DNA of 64,000 nucleotides from Halorussus lipolyticus. Lineage in GTDB: Archaea > Halobacteriota > Halobacteria > Halobacteriales > Haladaptataceae. The stretch covers positions 806,001 to 870,000 of the forward strand of contig NZ_CP119804.1 of the NCBI RefSeq assembly GCF_029338375.1, given 5' to 3'. The notes beneath the pieces were generated by a model, which saw nothing but the letters and a program-made list of their open reading frames with translations, was not told where the DNA came from and made no database searches. The stretch's first letter is position 1. Each line of letters opens with the position of its first letter. Position numbers and translations under genes: made by a program. Below are positions 30,088-38,636 of this stretch, piece after piece.

Positions 30088-30990
30088 TCAACCGAGGACC
30101 GTCCGGAACAACAGTATCCCGACCAACAGCGCGATAGCCGAGACGGTAAGCCCGATACCCACGAGGAGGACCGGTCTCGTAACCCCGACCGCGAGGAGTA
30201 TCGGGGTGAGAATCATCGACAGGATGTTCGCCAAACTGAAATTATCGTCTTCGTCGTTGCTACCACTGCTGTTGGCGTCGAACAGGAGAAAGAGGAAAAA
30301 CAGCAGAAAGAGGTAGTCGAAGAAGGCGTAGACGACGTTGATGCGAACCAGCGTCGAACCGAACAGCGGCGCGTACTCTGCCGGGAACGGGTCGGTGAAC
30401 TCCGACAACAGTCCCGACGGCGCGCTCGTGACGCTCGAGACGACCTTCTCGGAACTCGCCTTGGGCGGCGCTCGGTGGGTGATTTCGAGTTCGACCTCCT
30501 TCCCGCCACCGTCGGCGCGGTCGGTCCCGAAGTAGTAGACGGCCTTGGCGGTGACTGTGTACGTGCCCGGACTCTCGGGGTCGATGGCGATGCCGGTCCC
30601 GAACTCGCCGCCGGGTTCGAGCGTTCGCGTGGCGACGTACTGGTTGTCCCCCTCGTCTACGTCGTTTACGCCGGTGACCGACACCCCGCTGGGTGCCTGA
30701 AAGATGAGTTGGACAGTCATCGGTCGCTCGTTCGTGACGTAGTTGACCGCGCTGAAATCGAGACGCGCCTCGCCGCCGTTCTCCACGACGACGCGCTGTG
30801 ACGAGAGATATATCGAGGTCCGCTCGTTGGAGATGTTGATGACGTCACTCGTCTTGTTACCGGTACCCAGAGCGTCGGTCCCCGACCCCGCGAGGACGTC
30901 GTTCGAGGCCCCGAGGCCGCTCACGGCCATCGGGACGAGTACCACCACGGCGCACAAGAAAATCGAACCGCGAACGAGCGAACGTCTCAT
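30088..30990 (-). CDS. Unknown exported membrane protein
   Basis: A 300-residue protein. The N-terminus (MRRSLVRGSIFLCAVVVLVP) is a signal peptide or anchor. Residues about 55-175 look like an extracellular beta-sandwich (YVTNERPMTVQLIFQAP; GGEFGTGIAIDP; GTYTVTAKAVYYFG). Three hydrophobic helices follow (about 218-240, 253-272, 277-297) with an Asn/Asp/Ser loop between the first two. No family is recognised. It is divergent from hisD and convergent with the esterase genes across a T-rich intergenic stretch (29980-30087). Confidence 0.65.
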   Translation of the reverse strand: MRRSLVRGSIFLCAVVVLVPMAVSGLGASNDVLAGSGTDALGTGNKTSDVINISNERTSIYLSSQRVVVENGGEARLDFSAVNYVTNERPMTVQLIFQAPSGVSVTGVNDVDEGDNQYVATRTLEPGGEFGTGIAIDPESPGTYTVTAKAVYYFGTDRADGGGKEVELEITHRAPPKASSEKVVSSVTSAPSGLLSEFTDPFPAEYAPLFGSTLVRINVVYAFFDYLFLLFFLFLLFDANSSGSNDEDDNFSLANILSMILTPILLAVGVTRPVLLVGIGLTVSAIALLVGILLFRTVLG

Positions 30991-31131
30991 CTATCCCGAG
31001 TTGTTTCGATGACTGTATTTATTTCTTTACGTATGTAGGGCGTCGTATCTCGGCGGGTCGCCCCGCGCGGACGTGGCGGACACCTCGGCCGAAGGACAAC
31101 CGTTTTTCGCCCGCGCTCCGAACCTTCGCCC

Positions 31132-32412
31132 ATGGAAGTACGAACGCTACCGGACCTCGGACCCGACGAGCGCCGGGCCTTCTTCGACCGCGACGCGGGC
31201 GTCGAGGAGGTCCGCGACGACGTGCGCGACATCGTGTCCCGAGTCCGCGACGAGGGCGACGTGGCGGTCCGGGAGTTCTGCGAGGAGTTCGACGGCGTGT
31301 CGGTCGGCAACTTAGACATCACCGACGAGGCCGAACGCGCCTACGAGGAACTGGACGACGAGATGCGCGAGACAATCGAGACCGCTGCCGAGAACGTCCG
31401 GGAGTTCCACGAGGCCCAACTGCCAGACGACTGGCGGCGGGAGTTCTCCGAAGGGCGGGAACTCGGCAGGCGGTTCCGACCGCTCGAACGAGTCGGCGTC
31501 TACGTCCCCGGCGGGGCCGCGGCCTACCCCTCCAGCGCGCTGATGGGTATCATCCCCGCGAAGGTCGCAGGCGTCGAACAGGTCGCAGTCGCCACCCCGC
31601 CGGCCGACGAGATGAACCCCGTCACGCTGGCGGCCATCCACGCTGGGGGCGCGGACCGCGTGTTCAACGTCGGCGGTGCCCAAGCAGTCGCCGCGCTGGC
31701 CTACGGCACCGAGCAAATCGACCGCGTGCAGAAAATCGTCGGCCCCGGAAACAAGTGGGTCACCGCAGGCAAGGCCGAAGTGCAGGGCGACGTGGCCATC
31801 GACTTCCTCGCTGGTCCGAGCGAGGTCCTCGTCCTCGCCGACGAGACCGCAGACCCCCGATTCGTCGCCGCGGACCTCGTGGCGCAGGCCGAACACGACC
31901 CCGAGGCCTCGGTCGTCGCCGTCACCGCCGACGAGGACACTGCCGAGGCAATCGCCGAGGAGGTCGAGGCCCAACTCCCGGACCGCGAGCGCGCCGAGGT
32001 GGCCCGCGAGGCACTCGACAGTGACGAGAGTGGGGTCCTCCTCGCTCGCTCACCGAGCGAGGCCATCCTGTTCGCCGAGGAGTACGCCGCCGAACACCTC
32101 TCGATTCAGGCCGAGGACGACGAGGACCTCCTCGACCGAATCGACAGCGCCGGGAGCGTCTTCCTCGGTCCCTACACCCCGGTCGCGGCGGGCGACTACG
32201 CCAGCGGGACCAACCACGTCTTGCCGACCAACGGACTCGCCAAGATTACGGGCGGCCTCTCGGTCGATACCTTCCTGCGTTCGACTACGGTCCAGCGACT
32301 GGATGAGGACGCACTGGGCGACCTCTCGGAGACGATTACGACGCTGGCCGAGGCAGAAGGGTTGGAAGCGCACGCAGAAAGCGTTCGCAAGCGATTCGAG
32401 AAAGAGGACTGA
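31132..32412 (+). CDS. hisD: Histidinol dehydrogenase
   Basis: Zinc- and NAD-dependent enzyme for the last two steps of histidine synthesis (histidinol to histidine). The 426-residue protein has VYVPGGAAAYPSSALMG, GNKWVTAGKAEVQG, AGPSEVLVLADE, AEHDPEASVVAV and the C-terminal block TNHVLPTNGLAKITGGLSV, split here at residues about 363-382. These are the substrate and Zn sites of the family. No other his gene is adjacent. The start is the first ATG that gives the usual N-terminus (MEVRTLPDL). Confidence 0.94.
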   Translation: MEVRTLPDLGPDERRAFFDRDAGVEEVRDDVRDIVSRVRDEGDVAVREFCEEFDGVSVGNLDITDEAERAYEELDDEMRETIETAAENVREFHEAQLPDDWRREFSEGRELGRRFRPLERVGVYVPGGAAAYPSSALMGIIPAKVAGVEQVAVATPPADEMNPVTLAAIHAGGADRVFNVGGAQAVAALAYGTEQIDRVQKIVGPGNKWVTAGKAEVQGDVAIDFLAGPSEVLVLADETADPRFVAADLVAQAEHDPEASVVAVTADEDTAEAIAEEVEAQLPDRERAEVAREALDSDESGVLLARSPSEAILFAEEYAAEHLSIQAEDDEDLLDRIDSAGSVFLGPYTPVAAGDYASGTNHVLPTNGLAKITGGLSVDTFLRSTTVQRLDEDALGDLSETITTLAEAEGLEAHAESVRKRFEKED

Positions 32413-32433
32413 CAAACGGAGTTTTCTGCGGAT

Positions 32434-32802
32434 TTACGTCCGGAAGCTCTCGCCGCACCCGCACTCGCTGACCACGTTCGGGTTGTCCACGTGGAAGCCT
32501 TCGCCTTGCAGGCCGTCCTCGTAGTCCACGACGCTCCCCTCGATGTAGTTCATGCTCGCGGGGTCCACGAACACCCGGAGGCCGTGATGCTCGTAGATGG
32601 TGTCGTCCTCCTCGGCCTCCTCGTCGAAGCGCATCCCGTAGGAGAGGCCGGCACACCCGCCCTGTTGGACGAACAGGCGGAGTCCGGCGATGTCGGTGTC
32701 TAACTCCTCGCCCTCCAACAGCGAGAGGGCTTCCTCGGCGGCCTCCTCCGTCACCTCGATTTTCGTCGTGGGGTCGCCCTTCGGGGCGGTATCGGTACTC
32801 AT
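32434..32802 (-). CDS. IscA/ErpA-type Fe-S cluster assembly protein
   Basis: A-type carrier that delivers Fe-S clusters to client enzymes. The 122-residue protein carries the three conserved cysteines in QQGGCAGLSYG and ECGCGESF, and FVDPASMNYIEG of the HesB fold. The N-terminal ~15 residues are a short acidic extension. The gene converges with hisD. Family members are interchangeable in name (IscA, ErpA, HesB, SufA); the exact partner is not shown. Confidence 0.88.
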   Translation of the reverse strand: MSTDTAPKGDPTTKIEVTEEAAEEALSLLEGEELDTDIAGLRLFVQQGGCAGLSYGMRFDEEAEEDDTIYEHHGLRVFVDPASMNYIEGSVVDYEDGLQGEGFHVDNPNVVSECGCGESFRT

Positions 32803-32886
32803 GGGTACATGGTTTCGCGTCCGGGATGTTAACCTTGACGCTGGGTCCCGAACGTCTCCGGTCGAGGAGGACCGCGATTCGGTTCG

Positions 32887-33087
32887 CTACTCCTCCAACT
32901 CGAAGGCCACCGTGACCTCGGCTTGGTACTCGCGGTCCGGCGCGTTGGCGATTTCGACCCCCAACTCGTCCACCTCGACCCACTTGACGTTGTTCAGCGT
33001 CTGTTCGGCGCGCTCGATGGCGTCGTCCGCGGCGGCGTCGAAACTCTCCTCGCTCGTCCCGATGAGCGTGATTTTCTTGAAAACCAT
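32887..33087 (-). CDS. Dodecin (flavin-binding)
   Basis: A 66-residue dodecin. The beta-alpha-beta-beta layout is complete: [13 protein letters not shown], the helix [13 protein letters not shown], then [13 protein letters not shown] and [14 protein letters not shown]. Trp36 is the residue that sandwiches flavin in haloarchaeal dodecins, which assemble as 12-mers to store riboflavin or FMN. It stands alone between IscA and a membrane gene pair. Confidence 0.9.
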   Translation of the reverse strand: MVFKKITLIGTSEESFDAAADDAIERAEQTLNNVKWVEVDELGVEIANAPDREYQAEVTVAFELEE

Positions 33088-33161
33088 CGCGCCTCACGGG
33101 TACGACGCAGAGCGTCTTAAAGCCAATCGGCCGGACGGGGCCTCGCGGACTCTCACTGCGC

Positions 33162-33815
33162 TCAGTCGCCCTCGCGCTGGTGGCCGTCGAGGCGGTCGGT
33201 GAGCGCGCCCACCACGTCCGAGAGGTACGCGGTGCCCCAAATCGCCACGAGGAGGCCGCCGACGGTATCGAACAGCAGGTCCTTCATCGTGTCTTCGAGA
33301 CCGTACTGGGTGAGTATCTTGGCGCTCCCGAACTGACTCGCCGCGCCGCCGATGGCGAACTCGATGACCTCCCAGATGACGCCGAAGGCGACGACGAACA
33401 GCAGGATGAAGACGAACGTGAATCGCGGCGGGAGATAGATGTCCTCGGTGTGGGCGTCGAGGGCGCGGATGGTCGAGTAGCCGATGGCCGCGACCAGCGA
33501 CGACGACAGCGCGTGGGTCATGTGGTCCCACCACCAGAGGGTCGGGTCGCGGTAGGGGCCGATGGTCCCGAGCGCGTGGAGGAACACCGCGGCCGTAATC
33601 CAGAGGGTCAGGCCCGCGTCCATCGGGATGTCGTAGTCCCGTTCCAGAATCGCGGGGAGGAAAGTGACCGCGAACGCGATGGCCGAGTTGACCACGATGC
33701 CGACGTTCCCTCGGTCGAGACCGATGAAAAACAGGCCGACGAGACCGATTTCCATCGCTCTGGTCAACTGGCTCTGTCGGCGTTCGGAGATTCTGAGTCG
33801 GTCGCGGATTCTCAC
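33162..33815 (-). CDS. YjdF/DUF2238-like membrane protein
   Basis: A 217-residue protein with about six hydrophobic helices. Motifs WWWDHMTHALSSSL and EVIEFAIGGAA, then EDTMKDLLFDTVGG, match the charged pattern of the DUF2238/YjdF family (from memory), which has no agreed function. The ATG (MRIRDRLRISERRQ) overlaps the end of the next upstream gene by 4 nt, so they are co-translated. The basic N-terminus is cytosolic if the positive-inside rule holds. Confidence 0.65.
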   Translation of the reverse strand: MRIRDRLRISERRQSQLTRAMEIGLVGLFFIGLDRGNVGIVVNSAIAFAVTFLPAILERDYDIPMDAGLTLWITAAVFLHALGTIGPYRDPTLWWWDHMTHALSSSLVAAIGYSTIRALDAHTEDIYLPPRFTFVFILLFVVAFGVIWEVIEFAIGGAASQFGSAKILTQYGLEDTMKDLLFDTVGGLLVAIWGTAYLSDVVGALTDRLDGHQREGD

Positions 33816-34435
33816 GAGTTGTCACCTCGCTGGAGCGTTTCTGCGTGGTCTGGGAGTCGCGTCTCGACCCGCGCGAACCGCCGGAAGTACCACTCGAAGA
33901 CGACCCCCGCCATCCCGCCGACGACGGTGGCGGCCACGAAGTCCCACATCAGGCGGTGTTCGCTGTGGATGAACGCCGTGCCGAGGTAGATGTCCGAGAG
34001 CCACTGGACGACGGCCCAGACGCCCGCGGTGGCGATGGTGGCGACGACCACGAACAGCACCGCGAACCAGTCGGTCATCTCGACCGGCGTGAATGCGTGT
34101 AACTCGACCGCGACGACGAGCGCCAGCGCCGCCACCGAGAGGTACGTCGCCACCTGCGAGGCGAACACCTCGTTGGCCAGCGCCCGCCCGAGGATGGGGA
34201 GCGCCGACATCGCCAGCACCTCCCACGGGAGCATCGCGGTCCAGTCGCGGTACGCCACCGAGGGAACCACCGCGACGCCAGCGACGAACATCGAGAACCC
34301 CGCCCAGAGGAGGTTCCCGTCGAGGACCTCCTCGGTCGCCACGAGTGCCAGAAATGCGACTAGCGCCCACCCGAGTCCGGCGTTGACGCGCTCGTCTTCC
34401 ACAACTCGGTCGAGCGTGCCGGCGCGACGTGCCAT
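33812..34435 (-). CDS. Haloarchaeal membrane protein paired with the YjdF-like gene
   Basis: A 207-residue protein with five to six hydrophobic helices, starting MARRAGTLDRVVEDERVN. Near the C-terminus, YLGTAFIHSEHRLMWDFVAA and GGMAGVVFEWYFRR echo the helix-charge pattern of the downstream gene, which suggests a divergent paralogue or partner. The two overlap by 4 nt. No function can be assigned. Confidence 0.6.
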   Translation of the reverse strand: MARRAGTLDRVVEDERVNAGLGWALVAFLALVATEEVLDGNLLWAGFSMFVAGVAVVPSVAYRDWTAMLPWEVLAMSALPILGRALANEVFASQVATYLSVAALALVVAVELHAFTPVEMTDWFAVLFVVVATIATAGVWAVVQWLSDIYLGTAFIHSEHRLMWDFVAATVVGGMAGVVFEWYFRRFARVETRLPDHAETLQRGDNS

Positions 34436-34511
34436 ATCGGGGCGTAGACAGCCATCCGGTAAGAAAGCAGGGGTGTCGGGACGGTCGGGAGTGGCGACCC
34501 CGGACCGGGAC

Positions 34512-35456
34512 TCACGGGAAGGGATAAATCACGTAGACCAGCGTGTAGGTCAGGCCGGCGACGCTGACCGCGGTGAGGCCGGTCAGCACCCACGTCACGC
34601 CCTCGTCCCACTCGGCCGAGAGGACCGACCGCGACGGAAGCAGGTGGGGCGCGACTCCGACCATCCCGACCGCCAGAATGGAGAACACGAAGTGGTACGA
34701 AACCTCCATCGTCGGCGCGGGCATCGTAATCGCGGCGATGGCGTAGGCGACCCCGACCGCGGCGCGGGTGTCGATGTGGGCGAACACCCGTCGGTCGGTC
34801 GCCCGGAGGTAGACGTACCCCGCGAGCCAAATCGTCGCCAGTTCGACGCCGAACACCGCCAGCAGGTTGAGCGTCGGGTCCGCGAGGAGAACCACGCGCT
34901 CGGTCAGGAGGCGAACGTCGAACGGGTAGAGGAACCGGGGCGGCGCTCCCGTGAACAGGTCGCCGAACGGGTGGCTCAGCAGGCCGACCAGCGCCGCGGA
35001 GACCAGCGCCCGAGGACCGAGGTCGGTCGCCCGCGCCAGCGCCACCGCCACGGCGACGCCGGTGACGGCGAACACGAGCATGACGATTCCGCCGAGGAGA
35101 CCGCTCTCGGCGAACGCCACGGCCGTCAGTCCCGCGAGGAGCAGTCCCGAAATCGGCCGCCAGCGGTCGGTGACGCTCCCGACGAACCCCGCCGTGCCGA
35201 TGATTCCGACGACCAGCGAGTGGGTCACTGCGCGGTGGACGAGGTGGGAACTCCCCCAGAAGGCCTCGGTCATCTCCCAGACGCCGCCGACGCCGGCCTG
35301 CGCGAGGCCGACCACGGCGTAAAACATGTCAACGTCCGGCACGGCGGCGAACGCGCCCGCCGCGATGCCGAACGCCAGCGCCCGCTCGGAAGGCCAGCGC
35401 CGCATGGCGACGGCGGTGGCGACGGCGAACGCCAGCATCGCGTGGCCGACCATCAT
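34512..35456 (-). CDS. Membrane-bound metal-dependent hydrolase (YdjM-like)
   Basis: A 314-residue integral membrane protein of the YdjM/LexA-regulated hydrolase family. Conserved polar residues sit in membrane helices: AAVPDVDMFYAV, VHRAVTHSLVVG and SHPFGDLFTG, which form the proposed metal site (Asp and His ligands). Eight or so hydrophobic helices are present. Bacterial members are annotated as putative hydrolases without a known substrate. The next minus-strand gene begins about 77 nt downstream. The start (MMVGHAMLAF) is the first Met; the second Met is one codon later. Confidence 0.72.
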   Translation of the reverse strand: MMVGHAMLAFAVATAVAMRRWPSERALAFGIAAGAFAAVPDVDMFYAVVGLAQAGVGGVWEMTEAFWGSSHLVHRAVTHSLVVGIIGTAGFVGSVTDRWRPISGLLLAGLTAVAFAESGLLGGIVMLVFAVTGVAVAVALARATDLGPRALVSAALVGLLSHPFGDLFTGAPPRFLYPFDVRLLTERVVLLADPTLNLLAVFGVELATIWLAGYVYLRATDRRVFAHIDTRAAVGVAYAIAAITMPAPTMEVSYHFVFSILAVGMVGVAPHLLPSRSVLSAEWDEGVTWVLTGLTAVSVAGLTYTLVYVIYPFP

Positions 35457-35664
35457 GGGAAAGAGGGTTGGCGCTCAGGAGATATAAGCTTCTTGTCGGT
35501 CGTGGGATGAGGTATCGTACTTCAGAGAAGCATCGAAGATAGCGTTCGGGTCAACCGCCGGAAGACACGCGAATCGCGCCCGTCACATTGCTTACATAAT
35601 TATATACAATGCTCAAGAAAACGTTCTTATTGCCCTTTAAAATTGAAATATTGCCGAAAGCAGT

Positions 35665-35945
35665 ACGGTCGGCGGGCAAACACGCCCGCCAGTGGTGTCG
35701 AAAGAGACGGCTCGGGTCGCCGCGCAAGCGGTTGCGACCGACCGAGCGGCCGCCCGTAAGCGGGCATGCTGGGTGCCCGCACGGGGTCGAACCAACCTCC
35801 CCCGTTTGGTTCGACCCTCGTGCGCGCTGGAATCGTGGCCGTCGTCGGTCGCTCCCGCGGTGGCGGTCCCCGCGGGTCCGGTCGTGCCGTTTCTGAATCT
35901 CGCCCGTCGAACGCGCCCCCGTCGCGTCCGTCGGGGCGTTATCTC
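35665..35945 (+). ncRNA. Candidate structured RNA
   Basis: Hairpins seen by eye: GGCGGGC/GCCCGCC; a composite stem CTCGG+GTCGC/GCGAC+CCGAG capped by CGC-GCAA-GCG (a GNRA tetraloop); GCGGGCA/TGCCCGC; GGGTCGAACCAA/TTGGTTCGACCC (12 bp perfect); CCCGCGG/CCGCGGG; and GCCCC/GGGGC. Their density and the upstream TATA-like block support a transcript from the plus strand, but the strand is not certain because hairpins are symmetric. It does not contain the RNase P or SRP signature motifs. Confidence 0.35.
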
Positions 35946-36106
35946 GTACAGTAGAGACCCGAATAAACCGATACGACCGTTTCTTCTGTTCAGTTGTCGC
36001 AACGATACGTTTCCCCCAGTTCCGGGGTCTCGGACTCTGGAAACGCCGCGTTACGACTCGTCGATTCGGGCGCAATGGTCGAATAACGCGGGTTCGCCGG
36101 TGAAAT

Positions 36107-36117
36107 TTTTTAAGTCG
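36107..36117 (+). promoter_or_regulatory. TATA box of the aminotransferase
   Basis: TTTTTTAAG lies about 25-27 nt before the ATG at 36140, the leaderless-promoter spacing. Confidence 0.55.
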
Positions 36118-36139
36118 CCCCGGAGCGATACCACGCTCC

Positions 36140-37330
36140 ATGGTGGAGAAACCGGACGTTGGCGAGTTGACACCCCCGGACAGGACGCTGATGGGTCCCG
36201 GACCGAGCGAGGTCCACCCGCGGGTACTCCGGGCAATGAGTACCCCGCTGGTCGGCCACTTGGACCCCTCGTTCATCGAAATCATGAACGAGGTCCAAGA
36301 CCTCCTGCGGTACACCTTCCGAACCGACAACAAGTGGACGATTCCGGTCTCGGGCACCGGGTCCGCGGCGATGGAGGCCGCAATCGGCAACGTCGTGGAA
36401 CCCGGCGACACGATGCTGGTCCCGACCAACGGTTACTTCGGCGGTCGGATGGAGGAGATGGCGTCGCGCGCGGGCGGCGAAGTCGTCCACGTTGACGCCC
36501 CGTGGGGCGAACCCTTGGACCCGGCCGACGTGGCCGACGCGATGGACGAACACCAACCCGACGTGTTCGGGTTCGTCCACGCCGAGACCAGTACGGGGGT
36601 CCTCCAGCCCCAAGTGTCCGAACTTACCAGCGTGGCCCACGACCACGACGCCCTCGTGATTGCCGACACCGTGACTTCGCTCGGCGGCGTCGAACTGAAG
36701 GTAGACGACTGGGGCATCGACGTGGCCTACTCCGGCCCCCAGAAGTGCCTCTCGTGTCCGCCGGGCGCGGCCCCGCTGACCCTCAACGACCGCGCGATGG
36801 ACAAGGTGCTGTCCCGCGACGAGGACGCTCGCTCGTGGTATCTCGACCTCTCCCTGCTGGAAGGGTACTGGGGCGACGACCGGTCGTATCACCACACCGC
36901 CCCCATCACGAACGTCTACGCGCTCCGCGAGGCCTTGCGGCTCGTCGCCGAGGAGGGCATCGAGGACCGGTGGGCGCGCCACCGGGAGAACGCCGAGGCC
37001 CTCAAAGCGGGCGTCGAGGCGATGGGCGCGGAGATGAACGCGCCCGACGAGTACTGGCTTCCGAGCCTCAACGCCGTCAGGGTCCCCGAGGGTGTGACCG
37101 ATACGGACGTGACCGAGTATCTCATCGACCAGTACGACCTCGAAATCGCCACCGGACTCGGCGACTTGGAGGGCGACATCTTCCGCATCGGCTGTATGGG
37201 CTACTCGTCGCGCGCCGAGACCATCTCGTACCTGATGGGCGCGCTCGGTGACGCGCTCAACAAGCAGGGTGCTGACGTGGACGTAGATGCCGGCCTCGCT
37301 GTGACGGCCGAAAAACTGGGCGAACGCTGA
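36140..37330 (+). CDS. PLP-dependent aminotransferase, alanine-glyoxylate/serine-pyruvate type
   Basis: A 396-residue class V aminotransferase. It begins with the family block RTLMGPGPSEVHPRVLRAM (residues about 14-32), followed by SGTGSAAMEAAIGNVVEPGD, the cofactor region VIADTVTSLGGVE and the PLP lysine in YSGPQKCLSCPPG. Relatives interconvert alanine/glyoxylate, serine/pyruvate or ureidoglycine/glyoxylate (PucG). The neighbours do not discriminate. Its clear promoter indicates single-gene transcription. Confidence 0.88.
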   Translation: MVEKPDVGELTPPDRTLMGPGPSEVHPRVLRAMSTPLVGHLDPSFIEIMNEVQDLLRYTFRTDNKWTIPVSGTGSAAMEAAIGNVVEPGDTMLVPTNGYFGGRMEEMASRAGGEVVHVDAPWGEPLDPADVADAMDEHQPDVFGFVHAETSTGVLQPQVSELTSVAHDHDALVIADTVTSLGGVELKVDDWGIDVAYSGPQKCLSCPPGAAPLTLNDRAMDKVLSRDEDARSWYLDLSLLEGYWGDDRSYHHTAPITNVYALREALRLVAEEGIEDRWARHRENAEALKAGVEAMGAEMNAPDEYWLPSLNAVRVPEGVTDTDVTEYLIDQYDLEIATGLGDLEGDIFRIGCMGYSSRAETISYLMGALGDALNKQGADVDVDAGLAVTAEKLGER

Positions 37331-37372
37331 GTTTCGGAGAAGTCGGGCCGGGAATCCCCGGCCGAAATTAAT

Positions 37373-37693
37373 TCAAACCGCGGCGGCCCCGCTCGGCGGC
37401 GCGCGAAGCACCTCGTAGTCGCCACAGTCTCGGACCCCGATTATGGCCCACTCGTACTCGGGGTCGGTCCGCCGAAGTCGCGCTCGGAGGTCGGACGCAT
37501 ACTCTTTCCACGTTACGAAACAGCGCAGTTCGCCGTCGTCCGGCGTCTCGTCCGAATCGGTCAGAGCCGTGACACGCACGACCCGCCATTTTCGCTCGGC
37601 TCGGAACTCGTCACCGTCACCGGAGACGGAGTAGCCCAAGTCGTCGAAGATGGTCCTCGCCTGCTCGATGGGCGGTGTGCTAACAGTGGCCAT
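37373..37693 (-). CDS. Haloarchaeal conserved hypothetical (106 aa)
   Basis: A 106-residue soluble protein starting MATVSTPPIEQARTIFDDLG. It has a helix, then alternating strands (AERKWRVVRVTAL, LRCFVTWKEYA) and a C-terminal WAIIGVRDCGDYEVL. It may be the DUF7116 family (from memory). No catalytic motif is visible. It is convergent with the aminotransferase gene. Confidence 0.7.
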   Translation of the reverse strand: MATVSTPPIEQARTIFDDLGYSVSGDGDEFRAERKWRVVRVTALTDSDETPDDGELRCFVTWKEYASDLRARLRRTDPEYEWAIIGVRDCGDYEVLRAPPSGAAAV

Positions 37694-37737
37694 CCGAGTA
37701 GAGGTTGCACGGAGAAGCTAATAAACCTTCTTGCGAC

Positions 37738-38271
37738 TCACTCCAACCGGATGGTCGGGTCCCGATGCTGGGTGGCGAACTCCTCCACGTCGTCGTCGTC
37801 GCGCATCTGGTTGATTCGCTCGCGGGTCGTATCCGGGTCGATGTCGGCGATGGCCTGTCCGACCCGGACCACCTTCGGTTGCGGGACGCCGCGTTCGTCG
37901 GTGACGGCCTCGCGCTCGTCGCCCTCGGGTTCCGTGACCTCGGACTGAATCACCTCGATTATCTCCCGCACGTCGTCGGTCCCGACGAGTCGGTCGTGCC
38001 AGTCCGGCGGGTAGTTGCTGATTCGCTCGCTGTCGAGTTCGTAGAGGCGATGGCCGAGTTCCCAACGCTCGCTGTCGGTGAGTCGGTCGTCTATCGCCGA
38101 CGAGTCCACGTCGAAGGACACCGCGTCGGCGTAGGCTTCGAGCAGTTCGCGCTCGACGCCCGGTCCCTCGTCGCGGTGGTGAATCTCCACGAGTCGGACG
38201 AACTCGTGGAGTCGCAGGGTCTCCTCGTGCTTTTCGAGTTGGGTTACAACCTCGTCTCTCGGGTCGGTCAT
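37738..38271 (-). CDS. Haloarchaeal conserved hypothetical (177 aa)
   Basis: A 177-residue very acidic, mostly helical protein starting MTDPRDEVVTQLEKHEE. Blocks RLHEFVRLVEIHHRD, SERWELGHRLYELDSERI and YPPDWHDRLVG are notable; the C-terminus ends DPTIRLE. I do not recognise a family. The start is set by the first ATG that restores acidic composition; upstream codons are Arg-rich. The next upstream gene (38313) is oriented the same way, 41 nt away, and may share a message. Confidence 0.65.
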   Translation of the reverse strand: MTDPRDEVVTQLEKHEETLRLHEFVRLVEIHHRDEGPGVERELLEAYADAVSFDVDSSAIDDRLTDSERWELGHRLYELDSERISNYPPDWHDRLVGTDDVREIIEVIQSEVTEPEGDEREAVTDERGVPQPKVVRVGQAIADIDPDTTRERINQMRDDDDVEEFATQHRDPTIRLE

Positions 38272-38312
38272 GGCGGGGGTTAGGGAACTGTCCCCAAAAG
38301 CAAACTGGCCAA

Positions 38313-38552
38313 CTACTCGTGGGCGGCGTCCCACTCGGTCGGCTTCCGGACGTTGCCACAGACGTTGCACTCGATGCGACCCATCGGGTCCATCGCGTTG
38401 TCGATGCGCTCGCAGTTCCCGCAGAGGTAGCCGTACCGGTTCCCGCGGTCCTCGTCGCTGTAGACGACGAAGAAAGGTCCCTTCGAACCCCGGTCGCCCT
38501 CGTCGCGGGAGACGTACACCGTCTGTCCGTCCTCCGTCGTGGTCTCGTCCAT
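38313..38552 (-). CDS. Small zinc-ribbon protein (DUF5816-like)
   Basis: A 79-residue protein with two CxxC knuckles, YLCGNCERIDNAMD and IECNVCGNVRKP, likely one zinc ribbon. The N-terminal half contains GPFFVVYSDEDRGNRYG, a conserved haloarchaeal block; the DUF5816 name is from memory. Function unknown; nucleic-acid or protein binding is a guess from the fold. It is transcribed divergently from the phosphatase gene at 38637. Confidence 0.8.
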   Translation of the reverse strand: MDETTTEDGQTVYVSRDEGDRGSKGPFFVVYSDEDRGNRYGYLCGNCERIDNAMDPMGRIECNVCGNVRKPTEWDAAHE

Positions 38553-38636
38553 CGCCTCGGAGTTGTCTCCCGAGTAATTTAGGGTTCCCGCTCCGTGCCG
38601 AAGGAATCATAGCCCCGGCATCGCAACTCCGACCAA

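Larger units (their letters stand above)
35457..36139. other. Long non-coding region with hairpin-dense segment
   Basis: About 680 nt without a credible gene. AT-rich promoter-like DNA (35590-35660, with TTTAAAATTGAAATATTG) precedes a GC-rich stretch with at least six consecutive hairpins: 35670-35690, 35711-35747, 35758-35781, 35784-35817, 35854-35877 and about 35909-35940. The last 35 nt contain the promoter of the next gene. Open frames across it are Arg/Pro-rich and lack domain signals. Confidence 0.5.

Noticed and set aside
35665..35945. RNase P RNA or SRP RNA
   Set aside because: The GAGGAAAGTCC block of RNase P and the GGAAGGGAGCAG region of SRP RNA are both absent on either strand.
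35551..36429. Long minus-strand frame over the hairpin-rich gap and aminotransferase start
   Set aside because: Arg/Pro/Ser-rich with no domain. It overlaps the aminotransferase, which has a clear promoter and motifs.
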